From contig NC_058196.1 in assembly GCF_907165205.1 (NCBI RefSeq), positions 662,501 to 726,500 on the forward strand: DNA of 64,000 nt, given 5' to 3'. The DNA is from Coccinella septempunctata. Lineage: Eukaryota > Arthropoda > Insecta > Coleoptera > Coccinellidae. Under the pieces are notes generated by a model. The model was not told where the DNA came from. It made no database searches and saw nothing but the letters and a program-made list of their open reading frames with translations. How positions within the stretch are numbered: position 1 is the stretch's first letter; every line of letters starts with the position of its first letter. Shown here one piece after another: positions 1 to 11,458 of this stretch. Position numbers and translations under genes: made by a program.

Positions 1-531
1 ATATGATTACGTCCTTCCTGCCCGAGTCACTATTCGAAATTTTATAAGCCTGATCAGCATTGAAATGATCTAACTTACTTACTCTCTTCTTCTACTCGCT
101 GTCGTTCAACCTCATCAGGAGCTGCCTTCAACTGAACGAAGAGTAGGTCACATTTTCAGCAGGTATCAGACCTTGGTTCGCCGAATCTCAATTTGAAATC
201 TCGATCAAATATTTTTTTATACAGAGTGAGGCTCACAAAAACATCTGGATTTTCATTCTTAAATATTCTGAACATTTTTGTCACGCTCAAGTCCGCACTC
301 AAACAGTTGTTCCTGGCATTTCTACTGTAATGGCAAGGTTGTGAGGGAAAATTCCCAATATGTGATTTAATCAAATTTCTCACATTATTATCCAAAGCAT
401 GAGGTCTATTTGTATGACAGTCTATTCGATCTTTGGGGACAAATCTCCATTTTTCAATTTTGTCTGAAGAGTGTCAACCCGGCGAAGACTTATTTGGAAA
501 ACATTGCAGAATGTTTTCTTACAAACATCTA

Positions 532-716
532 CAGGGTGGACCAAAAGTCCGTTTACTTTTTAAACAATGATAAAAACAAAACTAGATAAATGCTGCAAAA
601 TCTGTTTATTTATTATTAAAAAAGACAAGTAGGGATTTTATTTTTGGAATATTACATCATCCATATGTGACCCTTGTCCCTCACGACACTGTTGCAACCT
701 GGAGCGAAAATTTTCT
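532..716 (+). repeat. Left inverted arm of the mariner derivative
   Basis: This 185-bp arm is the inverse of 1257-1441. Only the outer part is a normal terminal repeat; the inner part (from about 650) is transposase 3' coding sequence. Confidence 0.9.
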
Positions 717-1299
717 ATCACGGCCTTGCAGGTGTTTTCTGAAATGTTTTGGATTTCTTCGCTGATGCTTTCCTTTAATTCTTCAAGAGACGCTGGGTTG
801 GTGTCAAAAACTTTATTTTTAAGGTATCCCCAAAGAAAAAAATTCATTGGGGATAAATCTGGACTACGAGGTGGCCAGTTAACGTCACCTCTTTTTGATA
901 TCACTTTTTGACCAAAAATTTCACGAACTGCAATCAATGAGTCATCATGTGGCCCCATCTTGTTGAAACCATGAACGTTGATTAAAACCATTAAAATTCT
1001 GTAGCGCTGGAGTAAAAAAGTTCCGTAGCATGGCTATATACCGCTCTGTGTTCACTATAATGGCATGTCCTTTTTGATCTTCGTAAAAATATGGACCAAT
1101 AATCCCTCTTGCTGACAAAGCTGCCCATACAGTAACTTTGGGCGAATGCAGGGGGATTTCTGGGATTTTGATGCTTCAATTTAGGATTAGTGTCACTCCA
1201 GTACCTGCAATTTTGCCGGTTCACGTGTCCATTTAAGTGGAAGTGTGCTTCGTCTGAGAAAATTTTCGCTCCAGGTTGCAACAGTGTCGTGAGGGACAA
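638..1299 (-). pseudogene. Mariner-like transposase remnant
   Basis: Two minus-strand frames carry the catalytic half of a mariner-like (IS630-Tc1-mariner) transposase. The piece at about 1280-1170 has FSDEAHFHLNGHVNRQNC with the first Asp. The piece at 991-638 has WPPRSPDLSPMNFFLWGYLK, where the usual third catalytic Asp (as in PLDFFLWG) reads Asn. A frameshift separates the pieces and the N-terminal helix-turn-helix region is absent. The protein would be inactive for three reasons: missing DNA-binding half, frame break and the Asp-to-Asn change. Confidence 0.85.
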
Positions 1300-1441
1300 G
1301 GGTCACATATGGATGATGTAATATTCAAAAAATAAAATCCCTACTTGTCTTTTTTAATAATAAATAAACAGATTTTGCAGCATTTATCTAGTTTTGTTTT
1401 TATCATTGTTTAAAAAGTAAACGGACTTTTGGTCCACCCTG
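1257..1441 (-). repeat. Right inverted arm of the mariner derivative
   Basis: Inverse copy of 532-716, including a second, oppositely oriented copy of the last ~60 bp of transposase coding sequence. Confidence 0.9.
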
Positions 1442-1989
1442 TACATTTTCAATTTTATATTCAAATGTAGCCAGTCTCCGAGAAGACGAATCTGTTATTC
1501 CCGGTCTTCTTCGAATAGGTTCTTGTAGAGAAATATATCTCAAGAGGACCAAAGACTGTTCGTCATATGAGATGTCATAAAACTGTTTGTATTCGTAAGT
1601 TACCGCAGTCCTTTTTGCAAGATTTGCTGCAAGCTTTTGGCTGTAAAAGAAAAATCATATTAAAACAAACGAATGAGATTGGAATTATAAGTGGATAAAA
1701 AACAGATCATTATGGAAGAGATTTTCTTATACCTCAATAAAAAATTTCAATATAAATATTCCTCTTTTATCGCGCCGATGCATGGGCATGGAGCATGATC
1801 TATGTAAGTAACATTGGCCTTTTCGAGAAAGTACCTCGAGGATAAGAGTTGCAATAATGAATGAGATATCAATAGATGGAACTCGGATATCATCGAGCCC
1901 TGTCAATATTGATGAAGTATAGGTATAGCAATCATACATACGACATACATAATATTATGTAAATAGTGATCAATGTATTCTGAATCTGG

Positions 1990-2094
1990 GGCTATTTTCG
2001 TGAGAATTTGCTTTCCTGTCCGGCTTATGGAAGATTTTCCACTATCTCTACACCTTTTCCGTTTTTTGTCCTTCCACTCACTTACATTTACCAT
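1990..2094 (-). CDS. Candidate first exon of the DUF7869-like remnant
   Basis: An ATG at 2094 opens a basic stretch (MVNVSEWKDKKRKRCRDSGK) that resembles the basic N-terminal block of the 42-43 kb gene (AKWKSKVAKTLRNSGKAYQS). It lies upstream of the exon that starts at 1640, and an intron of roughly 350 bases between them would be normal. The donor site is not clear, so the 1990 end is approximate. Confidence 0.4.
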
Positions 2095-2099
2095 TTTTT

Positions 2100-3190
2100 T
2101 TCGTTTATTCAGACTTTCTTGCTAACTAGCGGTATAATTTACACGATCCATTTGGTATAAAAGAACGTAATAACTGAATACTATCGAAAAAAGAAAATAA
2201 TTTGACAAACTGCTAATATCTGTAAGTCATAATATCATAGATTACTAGTATAATATTTTTCATAATCTGTATGACGTGAACATACCGCGTTTTACCATTA
2301 TTCGAGCCATTATTTAATCGGAATATTTCACTTCAATCTCGATCCCCCTGTGGTCTTAAGAGTATTACCACGAAAAATATTTCGACGGGAATCAATGACG
2401 TAATCACTTATCTCGCTTTTCCACTAAAAAAAAGAAATCGAAATAATGAACATACCGCGTTCTTTCAGCCATCCATTCAATTATGAATTCGATTTTGGCG
2501 CAGACATTCAGGTCAAATGTCTTTTTTTAAGATCTCATGATTTTGGCAAGAGAAATAGAAAGTTGGATCGTTTCATTTTTGGAATCAGAAGAATTTGACC
2601 CCATTTGAAGAGCGGTTTTTACTTTGAAGTGATCAACTGAGTAAAAAGTTGAGAATAATTTCGGATACCCAACATAATAGCCTGAATAATCTTCTGAATT
2701 GCTGTCCTGACAATTTATTCTGTCATTCTATCACTTTTGCTACATAAAAGTGACATGATTTTATAACGATCGTCATCTGCGATGTATGCATACAATTCGA
2801 AATACTTGTTTCTGGTAAAATATACATACATAATGTTGAAGTTATCTTTTCATAATTTTAAATTCTTCCAACGCACAACGGTGTATAAGTGATAACATAA
2901 TATATTCTAAAAATTTCTTTATTAGCTATAATCTTGCAGTACCTCTAAACTCTAAAACTCTTGAGGGTATTCGTAGACATCCCATTCCAACGAACACAAC
3001 AGCAGGGTAGACCGAACTACTCGACTTTTGTCAGCTGGTCGCTTTCAGACAAAGAATCGATTTTGCCCATCGATCGGGAGGTTTAGTTCCCCCAATATAG
3101 CATCTAAATCCTTCATGAACATCTAAACATGAAGGGTGTATTGTTGGTTGTCGTCCATTGATGTTCAGGCGGGGCTTACTTCTAACACGT
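2100..3190. other. Unassigned AT-rich DNA
   Basis: I see no recognisable gene. A 14-base string GAACATACCGCGTT occurs twice (near 2279 and 2449), which may mark two copies of an old repeat. Nothing else is supportable. Confidence 0.3.
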
Positions 3191-3239
3191 AAAAATGTGT
3201 AATTATATTATGAACCTCACCCAAGCAATACAAAGAGGC

Positions 3240-3560
3240 TCTAAGGATATCACGGCGAGTTCTTTTGTGGAAATTGAGTGCTTTTGTAACTTCTCTGAGA
3301 AGTTAGAAACAGCTCTATATCTCCTCCAAATGTCCGCCGCCGGGATATACTTAGCAAGTTCTCTGCGATATCTTGTGGTGAGTTCTCTGGGATGTCCTTT
3401 GGCGTGTACTTTGGGATATTCGCATTTACTGCTTATATTAACGTCTCTGTGAGCTCGCACACATGTTATCTGTGTCATCGCATGCAGTGCCTCTAGCGAG
3501 TTTATGGCGAAATGCGTATATATAGCCTCTAGGCGAGTACTTTGGGAAATTTAACGTGTT
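3240..3560 (+). repeat. Degenerate tandem repeats (GCGAGTactttGGGA-like)
   Basis: At least six imperfect copies of a motif close to GCGAGTnCTnTGGGATAT occur at irregular spacing (starts near 3254, 3354, 3378, 3403, 3496 and 3531). The last copy belongs to the foldback at 3531-3823. No coding role is visible. Confidence 0.5.
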
Positions 3561-3823
3561 GATATACAGCGTGTTAAAAAAGCACCCCGCGAAATTTGAA
3601 GGGACACCTTGAACGAATTTCAACAATCATATAACCAAATGTGTAAAATGCATATACTGTTGGTATATGGTTGTGAAATTCCTGAAAAAAGTTGGTATAG
3701 CATTTTTATGTTTGTTTATATGGATTGTTTGTTCAAATTAACTTAAGGTGTCGTCCCTCAAATTTGGCTGGGTGCTTTTCTAACGCTCTCTATATCAACT
3801 GGTGGAATTTAACAAAGTACTCG
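3531..3823. mobile_element. Imperfect foldback, MITE-like
   Basis: Arms of about 80 bp (3531-3610 and 3745-3823) are imperfect inverted copies. Matching blocks include GCGAGTACTTTG, GTTGATATA and AAAGCACCC. The best-matched inner part (from GCGTGTTAAAAAAGCACC) looks like the end of a MITE. The outer part continues the pairing into flanking tandem-repeat sequence, so the true ends are uncertain. Confidence 0.5.
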
Positions 3824-5117
3824 TCCAACTTTCAGATTTTTCTATTGCAAAAATAGACACATGGAGTACCATTGTACTCATTGCAGTACATGCACAAAAT
3901 GCTTTTTTCACGAAAAGAAGTCTCCAGACAGCATTTTCTCAAAACTGAATAGGCATTTCATAATTAATTTTTGTTTTCAAAAAATCAAAGCCGCAATTTT
4001 TGTTCAGATTCAGTCCGAACCTCATATACCTACTCATGTCACTGAATGAAATGAAAAAATGCCTTATGGTTGTTCAAAAACACACTACAAATGTGATCAA
4101 GTAACACTATATGAAGGAAGTGTTGCGATAGAAAAACAATTGTTTGTATAGAACTTGAACTTATGCTGAAAACTAATAAGTGTTAGAGTCAATGTCGAAT
4201 TTTCTTCAAAATATTATTTCACCCCTGCATTCAGGGCGTTTCAAGATTCTCATAATAACCCGGTGAGCCTAAATAACTGTTAGAAATAAGGAGCACGGTG
4301 GACAAAAATGGAGATACCAAATTTAAATGAATATTTCTTTATTCACACCGAGGCCGTCGTTTCACAATGTACTTATCAGTTTGTTTTTGCTTCCTCCCTC
4401 TTTCTTCGAGAACAATGTCGCAACCAGTCTTGTGAAAAATTTTTTAATTCTTCATCTGTCGTTTTCCATGTCTCCTTCAGTTCACCTATAAAAATACCAC
4501 ATACTAGTAGGCAAATGCCTCAAGGATTAGTGAATGCATCCAACAAAACGAGAAATTGAATATTTTTAAATGATTTTCTCTAAAATTTGTATAGACAAAT
4601 ATTCTTCCGAATAAATGAAATTGAAAGGGAATGAGATATTATTCCACAACCTAGTGTTGAATTTCAAAACCATTACAATTCTTCTGAAAATTTTTAATAT
4701 CATAATCGAAAATACATTACATGATAATATATTCAACTTTAAATATTGATTTCCACTAACCCTGGAATAATTTGATTAATAGTCTGGATGGAATGGTATG
4801 AGGATGCCCGTTTTGTGCCAATGAGCAAATAAAAAACCAGTCTGAAACTATACTCACACATACAGGTGCCAAAGAAATTCAGATTCACCAGGCGAATGTT
4901 GCTTCTTTGTCCCTTCCATGATCATTTCATCCCCAACTCATTTGTGAAAATAGACTCGAATATGCGCCCATGATGGTTTTTGGGGCCAGAACAACTTCTA
5001 TAAAAATATTGAATATAAGCAAACAAATGAATTGGGGGCTGGGTAACACAACCCCCATTGCAGAGGAGAAACCAACTTACCAAGTCTTCAAATAGTTTGG
5101 GCTCGGTATCTAGTGTC
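3824..5117. other. Unassigned AT-rich DNA
   Basis: Short open frames occur (for example 3861-4049 and 4308-4559) but have no recognisable domains. I see no clear repeat or regulatory structure. Confidence 0.3.
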
Positions 5118-5332
5118 TGTTATGTTGATCCAAGGATTAATAATATTTAAGCGTTTAGTACTTTATTTTACTACTTTATTAAGCATCAATGTGCTACAAG
5201 CTAACAAGCTACAAGACAGGACAAGAAATAATAAATGAAAAAACTAGATGCGACGCTCCACTTTTGGCGGGCGCAATGACATTGACATAGAATGACATGA
5301 CATTTGTCAATGTTGCCAACACATACATAACA
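5118..5332 (-). repeat. Gypsy-type 3' LTR
   Basis: On the minus strand this 215-bp stretch begins TGTTATGTATG and ends CATAACA, with TG...CA termini and two AATAAA-like signals (near 5155-5175 on the plus strand). It directly follows the end of a Gypsy pol frame (stop at 5429) and an A-rich tract that could be the polypurine tract. No second LTR of this sequence is seen in the window, so the 5' part of the element is missing or rearranged. Confidence 0.6.
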
Positions 5333-5428
5333 CGTTACTTTTTTTTTTAATAGTCATTACATTATATGATAGAAAATATTAGAAAAATGTATACAATGTA
5401 TTAAAACTAAAGATATCAGTAATTTGGT

Positions 5429-5719
5429 TTACAAAATTGTGTGAAAATAGTCATTAAGGTATTTCGGGGGTTTTCTACTTCTTCTAGGTAAGGGTGAAGC
5501 AGTTATTACATCATCACTATCCATAACTAAATTATCATTAACTTCATCGGAAACATTATCAGTTAAATCTATATTATAATTAACATTATCATCAGTTAAA
5601 TTTATCAGATTGAAATCATATATATAAAGGAGCTATCGTTATATGGTAAATTTGTTTGGTTTAAGCAATTTTCTATTTCTTCGTAAGATAGTTCCTTTTG
5701 AATCCCTTACTAGGTATGA
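5429..5719 (-). pseudogene. Gypsy pol C-terminus (downstream half)
   Basis: On the minus strand this encodes the end of a Gypsy integrase-containing polyprotein: an LVRDSKGTILRRNRKLLK segment continues from the other side of the big foldback element. It is followed, after a frame break, by an acidic stretch and a basic tail (RRSRKPPKYL) before the stop at 5429. The upstream half is at 18618-18890. The separation is due to the insertion at 5711-5719/18609-18617. Confidence 0.75.
5711..5719. repeat. 9-bp target duplication, left copy
   Basis: TAGGTATGA lies directly before the element terminus ACCGGTGTGAAAAC. The identical 9 bases follow the other terminus at 18609-18617. Confidence 0.9.
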
Positions 5720-6140
5720 ACCGGTGTGAAAACAGCCGAATGAGATAGCAGAATTTGACCTTGAATTCGTCGTACGCCACTGTTCAGTTGAGCGGATATC
5801 GATACAAACCACTGTTCAGTTGAGCGGATATCGATACAAACATGAATTCTCGCGTCTGGATTGATATGAGAACTATTATTATTACGTTACATTTTTTTTT
5901 TCAAATCACGCCTGTGAAAGCTGAGGGGAAGAAATAATGAATGTTAACTCAAAAAATGTATGTACTTAAGATCGACCTCAAATTTCAAGAGTTATATTGA
6001 AAACACCCATCATCATTCACTGTCAATGTTGTTCAAAAAATGGTTCATGAAATGCACTTCGAATTCAGGAGATTAATACACGAAATGAAGCAGAAAAATG
6101 TCATTTACCGCATTCACTTACACCCCCTAGGAACCGAGAT
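5720..6140 (+). repeat. Unique outer part of left terminal inverted repeat
   Basis: Nearly identical in inverse orientation to about 18225-18608. The left copy has an extra duplication of 32 bp (5777-5808 repeated at 5809-5840) that the right copy lacks. Confidence 0.9.
5777..5840 (+). repeat. 32-bp tandem duplication in the left terminus only
   Basis: The unit starting CCACTGTTCAGTTGAGCGG occurs twice back to back; the right terminus has one copy. This is a length polymorphism between the two ends of one element. Confidence 0.9.
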
Positions 6141-7270
6141 TTGACACCGTCCAATATTAAAAATCCGATTACTAAAAAACTGGACATAGGATCGACTTCA
6201 AATTCGGGAACGGTATCGACAAACCATAGCAGAAAAAAGTGCTTTTTATCCTATTCACTTACACCCCCTAGAAGCCAAAATTTGACACCTGTCAATGTTA
6301 AAAATTCGATAACTAAAAAACTGGACATAGGATCGACTTCGAATTCGGAAACGGTATCGACAAACCATAGCAGAAAAATGTGCTCTTTATCCTATCCACT
6401 TACAACCCCTAGAAGCCAAGATTTGACACCTGTCAATGTTAAAAATTCGATTACTAAAAAACTGGACATGGGATCGACTTCAATTTCGGAAATTATATCG
6501 AGAAACCATAGCAGAAAAAAGTGCTTCTTATCCTATCCACTTACAACCCCTAGAAGCCAAGATTTAATACGTGTCAATGTTAAAAATTTGATTACTAAAA
6601 AACTGGACATAGGATCGACTTCGAATTCGGAAACGGTATCGACAAATCATAGCAAAAAAAAGTGCTTTTTATCCTATCCACTTACAACCCCTAGAAGCCA
6701 AGATTTGACACCTGTCAATGTTAAAAATTCGATTACTAAAAATCTGGACATAGGATCGATTTCAAATTCGGAAATTATATCGACAAACCATAGCAGAAAA
6801 AGTGCTTTTTATCCTATCCACTTACACCCTCTGGAAGCCAAGATTTGACACCTGTCAATGTTAAAAATTCGATTACTAAAAAACTGGACATGGGATCGAC
6901 TTCAAATTCGGTAATGATATCGAGAAACCATAGCAGATAAAAGTGCTTTTTATCCTATCCACTTACAACCCCTAGAAGCCAAGATTTAACACCTGTCAAT
7001 GTTAAAAATTCGATTACTAAAAAACTGTACATAGGATCGACTTCAAATTTGGAAATTAAATCGACAAACCGAAGCAGAAAAAAGTGCCGTTTACCGCATC
7101 CACTTACACCCCTTAGGTGTCGACATTTTACACTTGTCAATGATGAAAATTTTATAAATCAATAGTATCTACAAATTCGAGAATTGTATTGACAAACCGT
7201 ACAAGAAAAAAGGTGCCATTTAACACTTTCACTTAATTTTTGGAACCGAGATTTGATACCTGTCAATGTT
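6141..7270 (+). repeat. 141-bp tandem array, left arm, about 8 copies
   Basis: The monomer contains GACACCTGTCAATGTTAAAA and ends near CCTAGAAGCCAAGATTT, repeating at 141 bp. Copies decay toward the inside; the last two near 7080-7270 are strongly diverged. The orientation is opposite to the right-hand array. A 235-residue open frame (6141-6848) exists because 141 is divisible by three. Confidence 0.95.
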
Positions 7271-8283
7271 TCGGTTATGTTGAAAATTCAAATTCCCAAT
7301 TTCACAAAGCTCGATCGGAAAATCAACACTTCTTTGACGAATCAACAAAATTTTTTTTCAACAATAATTCATTCATGAGCTTCGTGAATATCGTCATGTC
7401 TTAATAAGTTTAATTGCCACTTCTCCAATATATTCTGGAATGAAAATGTTGCAGTGATTTCACATTGATAATCAAGTGACTGTCAAATAGTTAATCGGGC
7501 AATCAAAATTTCGTAAAACCCGCCGACAGACATCTACTCCTACAGAAATTTCATCTCGTCGTCACCAGTACAAGAGCAAATTTTTCATGATGAATCAATT
7601 AAAATATAGGATATTTTTTCTTAACTATCAGTTATTTTTATTATTAGTCCAAATGTCCGTAAAATGAGATTCGATTAAAAAGTTTCTCTGGAGTGTTCAG
7701 TCTCGCCTGGTTAGACAATAACGCATGAACCGGACCACCACGCTCGAAAAGTTTACCTTATGCCTGAGGTTCCGCTCGCTATTGCAAAGGACGCTTAGGG
7801 CACGGATTGTATGCAAAAGCTACGACACGTTCTCGAGAACGCTCACTTGTTTCAGTTGCGTATTATTTGGTGTTAATATTCTTTGAATATTCTCAAAGTT
7901 TTTGGGTTTTTTTAATAGTTTTTTTAGGTTTTCAGTTTTTATTCAGAGCGTATATTTTGTTTTTTTTTCTCCACTTTTTTCTTATTATAAGAGTTTTTCA
8001 TTTAGTAATTAGTTGAATATTTTTGTCGAAAATACTAATAATTTTAGTATTTAGTCGATTTGTATGTAATACTTTATTTTATAATCTTTTTTCACGTTTA
8101 GGTTTTTTATTCCTTTCCATTTCATTGGAAGATTCTTTTCGTTTCTTGAAGTCCCTCTAGAGGTTCATCCAATCTTTTTCATATTCTTGTAAACCCAGTT
8201 TTCTTGGGTTCAATTCCATCTGAGCTGTTCTACCGGCGTTTATTCCTCTTTACAGCGGAATTTGAATTCGAAGCTTGCAGACA
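7271..8283. other. Left inner spacer of the foldback element
   Basis: AT-rich sequence between the left array and the gene region. A promoter or 5' exon of the transposase gene would be expected here, but I cannot point to one. A 69-residue open frame at 7807-8016 is hydrophobic and low-complexity and looks spurious. Confidence 0.3.
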
Positions 8284-8712
8284 TGGTTATTATTATTATT
8301 ATTATTATTATTAATACAAGTACAAGAGTTGAGACATAAGTCTATAAACTCAAAAGAAATATAAATTGAAAATTGAAATGTTCACATACTGAATAAAAAT
8401 ATGAAACCATGACAAATTAAACAAAACTACTGATTAACGGCTCTCCATCTGTCGTAGGAATTCTTGAAACAGTTGACCGAAGCGGCTCCAACAATCTCAG
8501 GCGGCAAACGATTCCAGGTGTCAAACACTCTATTAGAGAGGAAGTTTTGGCGTTGTGATGTTCTAAAGCTCTCTTTCGAAAGCTTATATCTATGTCCCCT
8601 AAGATGGCCTGAATTCAACCTAAACATACCGTTGATCCCATCTCCAAAATGTCCTCGCAATGATCGGTACGTAAGAAGCAAATCCCCTCTCTCACGTCGA
8701 TCGCGGAAGCTG
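8284..8712 (-). mobile_element. LINE 3' end, 5'-truncated
   Basis: The minus strand at 8681-8427 encodes the last ~84 residues of a non-LTR reverse transcriptase (RGHRYKL, RTSQRQNFLSNRV, WNRLPPEIV, typical of CR1/Jockey-like ORF2 ends). A 3' UTR follows, then an (ATT)n tail at 8288-8312. It inserted into the 5' side of the foldback element's transposase gene, so the apparent start of the plus-strand frame at 8464 is antisense LINE sequence. Confidence 0.85.
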
Positions 8713-10497
8713 GTTTATAAAAAATCTAGCATACTTCCAGCTATATTAGAGTATATAAGAAAACATTGTAAAAGTTTTGGTTATCAGGAGCTCATTGATC
8801 CAAAGAGTGATCATATAAAAGCCATGTCATTCAAATTGAAAATATTCCCAAGTATATTATGTCAGTATATCAGGAGAAATGAAGATGAAGTCATTTTTGT
8901 CTTGGAATCTTGCTCTCAAATGGAATATGAAAATCCGATCATTCCAGATGAAAGAATAGTTTTGCCTTCTTCCACTCCTGAAAAAGATATCGATATGGAT
9001 AATACATTGATTTCACAGGAAACACAACTTTCTCCTATCCGAAAAATATCTAATGATGCCACAATATCATTCCAAATCGAAAATGAAGTGATCGATTTTG
9101 AGGAAGTAACTGTTAACAGTTTAGAGTTGTCGAGCGATCTGCATCTTTCCGATCCTGTAGTGAAAGAATTGATTCCTTATGGAAGTACTAACCGAATTCG
9201 GAGAAACGAAAAACTTGTAACTTACAAGAACTGCATATTTTTTGAAGGAAAATTTGATATTCCTGACACACATCGAAAATATTTATTTGGGAACTCTAGT
9301 AGTAATAGTTATATGAACTATTATATAAGAAACAGAATCCGCAAGAACGTGAATAACACTTGTTCTTTAGCAATCAAAGATAAAAAAATATTGAAAAATA
9401 AGGATGTACTTATATTAGCTTATTGCATCCATAACAGACGAAACTGCAAAAAATTCAAGATTCATATAGTGTCCAGGAAGTTAGTTAGTGTTTATAGTTC
9501 TTCTAAAGACTATTATCACGAAAAATTAATCACGGCCTATGTAAAAGGTCACGAGAGATTTAAGGCTAAAAAGAAGTTGCTCCTCTTGAAGTCATCTGAA
9601 TACAAAAAGAAAACCCTCCTACAAGCAGACATAAGGTTGATAAATCAGGGAAACCTTCAGAATATCAAATCAGATCCAACGATAAGAAAAATCCGATCGG
9701 AGGCGAAACAACAACTCGATAGAGATGTGGACGACTGGACTGATATATGTAAGATGCAGTTATCTAATGGGGAATATATACAAGAAGTAAGCATTCCATT
9801 CATGATTAAACTTTTCAGTAAAGAGCAACTGCAAGTATTAAAATATGAAAAGAAGACTAAGCAATCTAAGTTCTTATTGCACTTTGATGCAACAGGTTCT
9901 GTTATAAGAAAGCCTTATAAAGAATGCAAACGCATTTATCTATATTCTGGGGTTATTCAAACTAGCAATGAACGAATTTTCCCTCTTATGGAATTGGTTT
10001 CTGGGACACACTACACGAAAGATCTACGTAAATTCTTCGGAGATTTCAAATATTTTGCTCAACAGCATTCCAGCTGGCCAACTTTCACAGGTGTTGTTAC
10101 CGATTTTTGCTTAGCCAGTTTGAATGCATTATCACAAGAATTTTGTGAAATGCAATTGATTGAATTCATTAATTATTGTTACGATAATTTTTTTATTGTT
10201 GCCGGAAAGCGACGAGAAAACATGATTTCCCTCCACCTTTGTTGTGCTCATTTTGTGAAAATGTTTTGCAAAGACATTGAACAAACTGTGAGTCATGTCA
10301 ATATTCAGAATCCACTGAAGGATTTGATGGCGGCCTGTATGACTTTCAAGAAATTCCATCAAATTGAAAATTGGATGGAAAATATTTTCATTCTGTTATG
10401 TAATCCATATCATGATCAGATAGTGAAAAAATCAATTGATAATTTGTTGATTATAGTTGCCGATAGACCACCACATATTCAGAGAATCCAAACATAA
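8713..10497 (+). pseudogene. RNase H-fold (MULE/NOF-like) transposase, N-terminal and core part
   Basis: The frame is open from the LINE junction; the first in-frame ATG is at 8824. An N-terminal region of unknown fold is followed by a basic, Lys-rich middle and then the catalytic core. FLLHFDATGSVIRKP has the first Asp (codon 9886-9888) and GVVTDFCLASLNAL the second (10102-10104), followed by a Cys/His patch (LHLCCAHFVK). LHFDATG...VVTDF is the layout of MULE-related transposases, which cut and join DNA through a D-D-E triad. The frame overlaps the next one (from 10457) by about 40 bases in another phase, so one frameshift or an unseen intron separates them. Its true N-terminus is lost or moved by the LINE insertion. 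I infer that it mobilised the surrounding foldback element. Confidence 0.7.
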
Positions 10498-11258
10498 TCT
10501 GAAATCAACAGGAATGAGCTTAATACAGGATCCTCCAACTCATTCTCTGGCGAAGCAGAGCCTATTCTTCAAACATTTTGATAGGCTGGAACATCGCAAT
10601 ATAACAGATTCATTGAATGATTCCATGAACCATTATTATAGCCCTAAGCTTTACGAACTGATTTTGAAAAAATACATCCCCTTCTTGCCACTGTGGTCAG
10701 CGATTATGCTGAAAGAATTCGATAGAGACAGAGTAAGTAATGCTCCTGTTGAAAATTACTTCAATACAATGAAACATAAAGTATTACGAGGAGAAAGAAA
10801 TTGGAAATGCTCACGATTTGTCAGAGCTACCAGAACATTAGGGTTATCATTATACAAAGAAATACTCTGCGTAATACCAAAAAGTAATCTGACAGGACGT
10901 ATTCATAGACAGAACAGAGCAATGTGGCAGAGAAAAAGACCGCTTTATAAAGGACACTTTGAGGGACGTCATTTGAAAAATTTTTCTCATAAGAAAATAT
11001 TTCCAAGAAAAGATTCACAAGGCCCTAATGAAACAAGTACACCTATTTGTCAGTATTGTTCAGAAGGGTCTTTAGACACAACTGCCACTGATTGGGTGCA
11101 ATGTGATGCATGCAGTATGTGGGTGCATCAGATATGCGAGCCTGATAAAACTTTCTCGGGAGAATTTATCTGTAAACTATGTAAAAAAACTGAAAATCAA
11201 ATACCATTAGAAACAACAAAATACAAATTTTTCGGTAACGGTCTTATAAGCGATCATG
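10457..11258 (+). pseudogene. Transposase C-terminal part with PHD finger
   Basis: This frame continues the transposase after a phase change. It contains LPLWSAIMLKEF and DRVSNAPVENYFNTMKH, whose Glu (codon 10751-10753) is the best candidate for the third catalytic residue. It then has a basic linker and a PHD finger at about 11046-11190: CQYC, CDAC, WVHQIC and CKLC give the Cys4-His-Cys3 spacing. PHD fingers bind histone tails, so a chromatin-reading role is plausible but is inference. Coding homology stops exactly at the target duplication of the hAT-type MITE (11259-11266); the last codons of the open frame (to 11335) are MITE sequence. The continuation is at 11467. Confidence 0.7.
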
Positions 11259-11266
11259 CCTATTAC

Positions 11267-11458
11267 CAAGGGCGGATCCAGGATTTTTTTCTGGGGGGGG
11301 CACAACTGGCAGACGAGCAAAAAAATCAACAGTAACTGTGAGAAATTAACTTCACTTTTATTTTTAAGAGTTCAAGTCGAGTATGTATAGAAAGATCCGT
11401 CCGTCTGGGGTGGGGGGGTGGCACGTGCCCCCGTGCCCCCCCCCTAAATCCGCCCTTG
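11267..11458. mobile_element. hAT-type MITE, 192 bp, inside the coding region
   Basis: The termini are CAAGGGCGGATCCAGG and its inverse CTAAATCCGCCCTTG. The flanks are an exact 8-bp target duplication, CCTATTAC (11259-11266 and 11459-11466), as expected for hAT elements. GC- and G-run-rich inside. It splits the transposase/PHD frame from the Ulp1 frame. Confidence 0.95.

Larger units (their letters stand above)
532..1441 (-). mobile_element. Mariner-like element, rearranged and non-autonomous
   Basis: The 910-bp element starts with CAGGGTGGACC and ends with the inverse, flanked by TA on both sides (530-531 and 1442-1443). The two 185-bp ends are nearly perfect inverted copies of each other and include the last coding part of the transposase, so the 3' end is present twice in opposite orientation and the 5' half of the element, with the DNA-binding domain, is missing. 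This is a foldback-type deletion derivative and cannot encode a working transposase. Confidence 0.85.
75..1640 (-). pseudogene. DUF7869-like gene remnant, split by a mariner copy
   Basis: I see two coding blocks on the minus strand. The upper block (about 1640-1443) follows a good 3' splice site (TTTTACAG) and begins with a Cys-rich stretch (KACSKSCKKDC). The lower block (530-75) carries VCKKTFCNVFQIS and a conserved segment with HYSRNARN, then ends at a GTAAGT-like donor near 75. The order of these segments parallels the intact gene at 41.3-43.6 kb (Cys-rich patch, VCKPFFKSTLDIS, ESHYLRAQTTREF), so I place it in the same family, which resembles DUF7869/RNase H-like proteins. An in-frame TGA lies near 145 and the mariner at 532-1441 interrupts it, so it is broken. 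Whether it was a host gene or an old transposon gene is not resolved. Confidence 0.6.

Noticed and set aside
7807..8016. Hydrophobic 69-residue frame
   Set aside because: T-rich low-complexity DNA; looks like a spurious membrane-like ORF.
8464..8712. N-terminus of the 677-residue frame
   Set aside because: This part is antisense to a LINE 3' end; the recognised transposase begins later.
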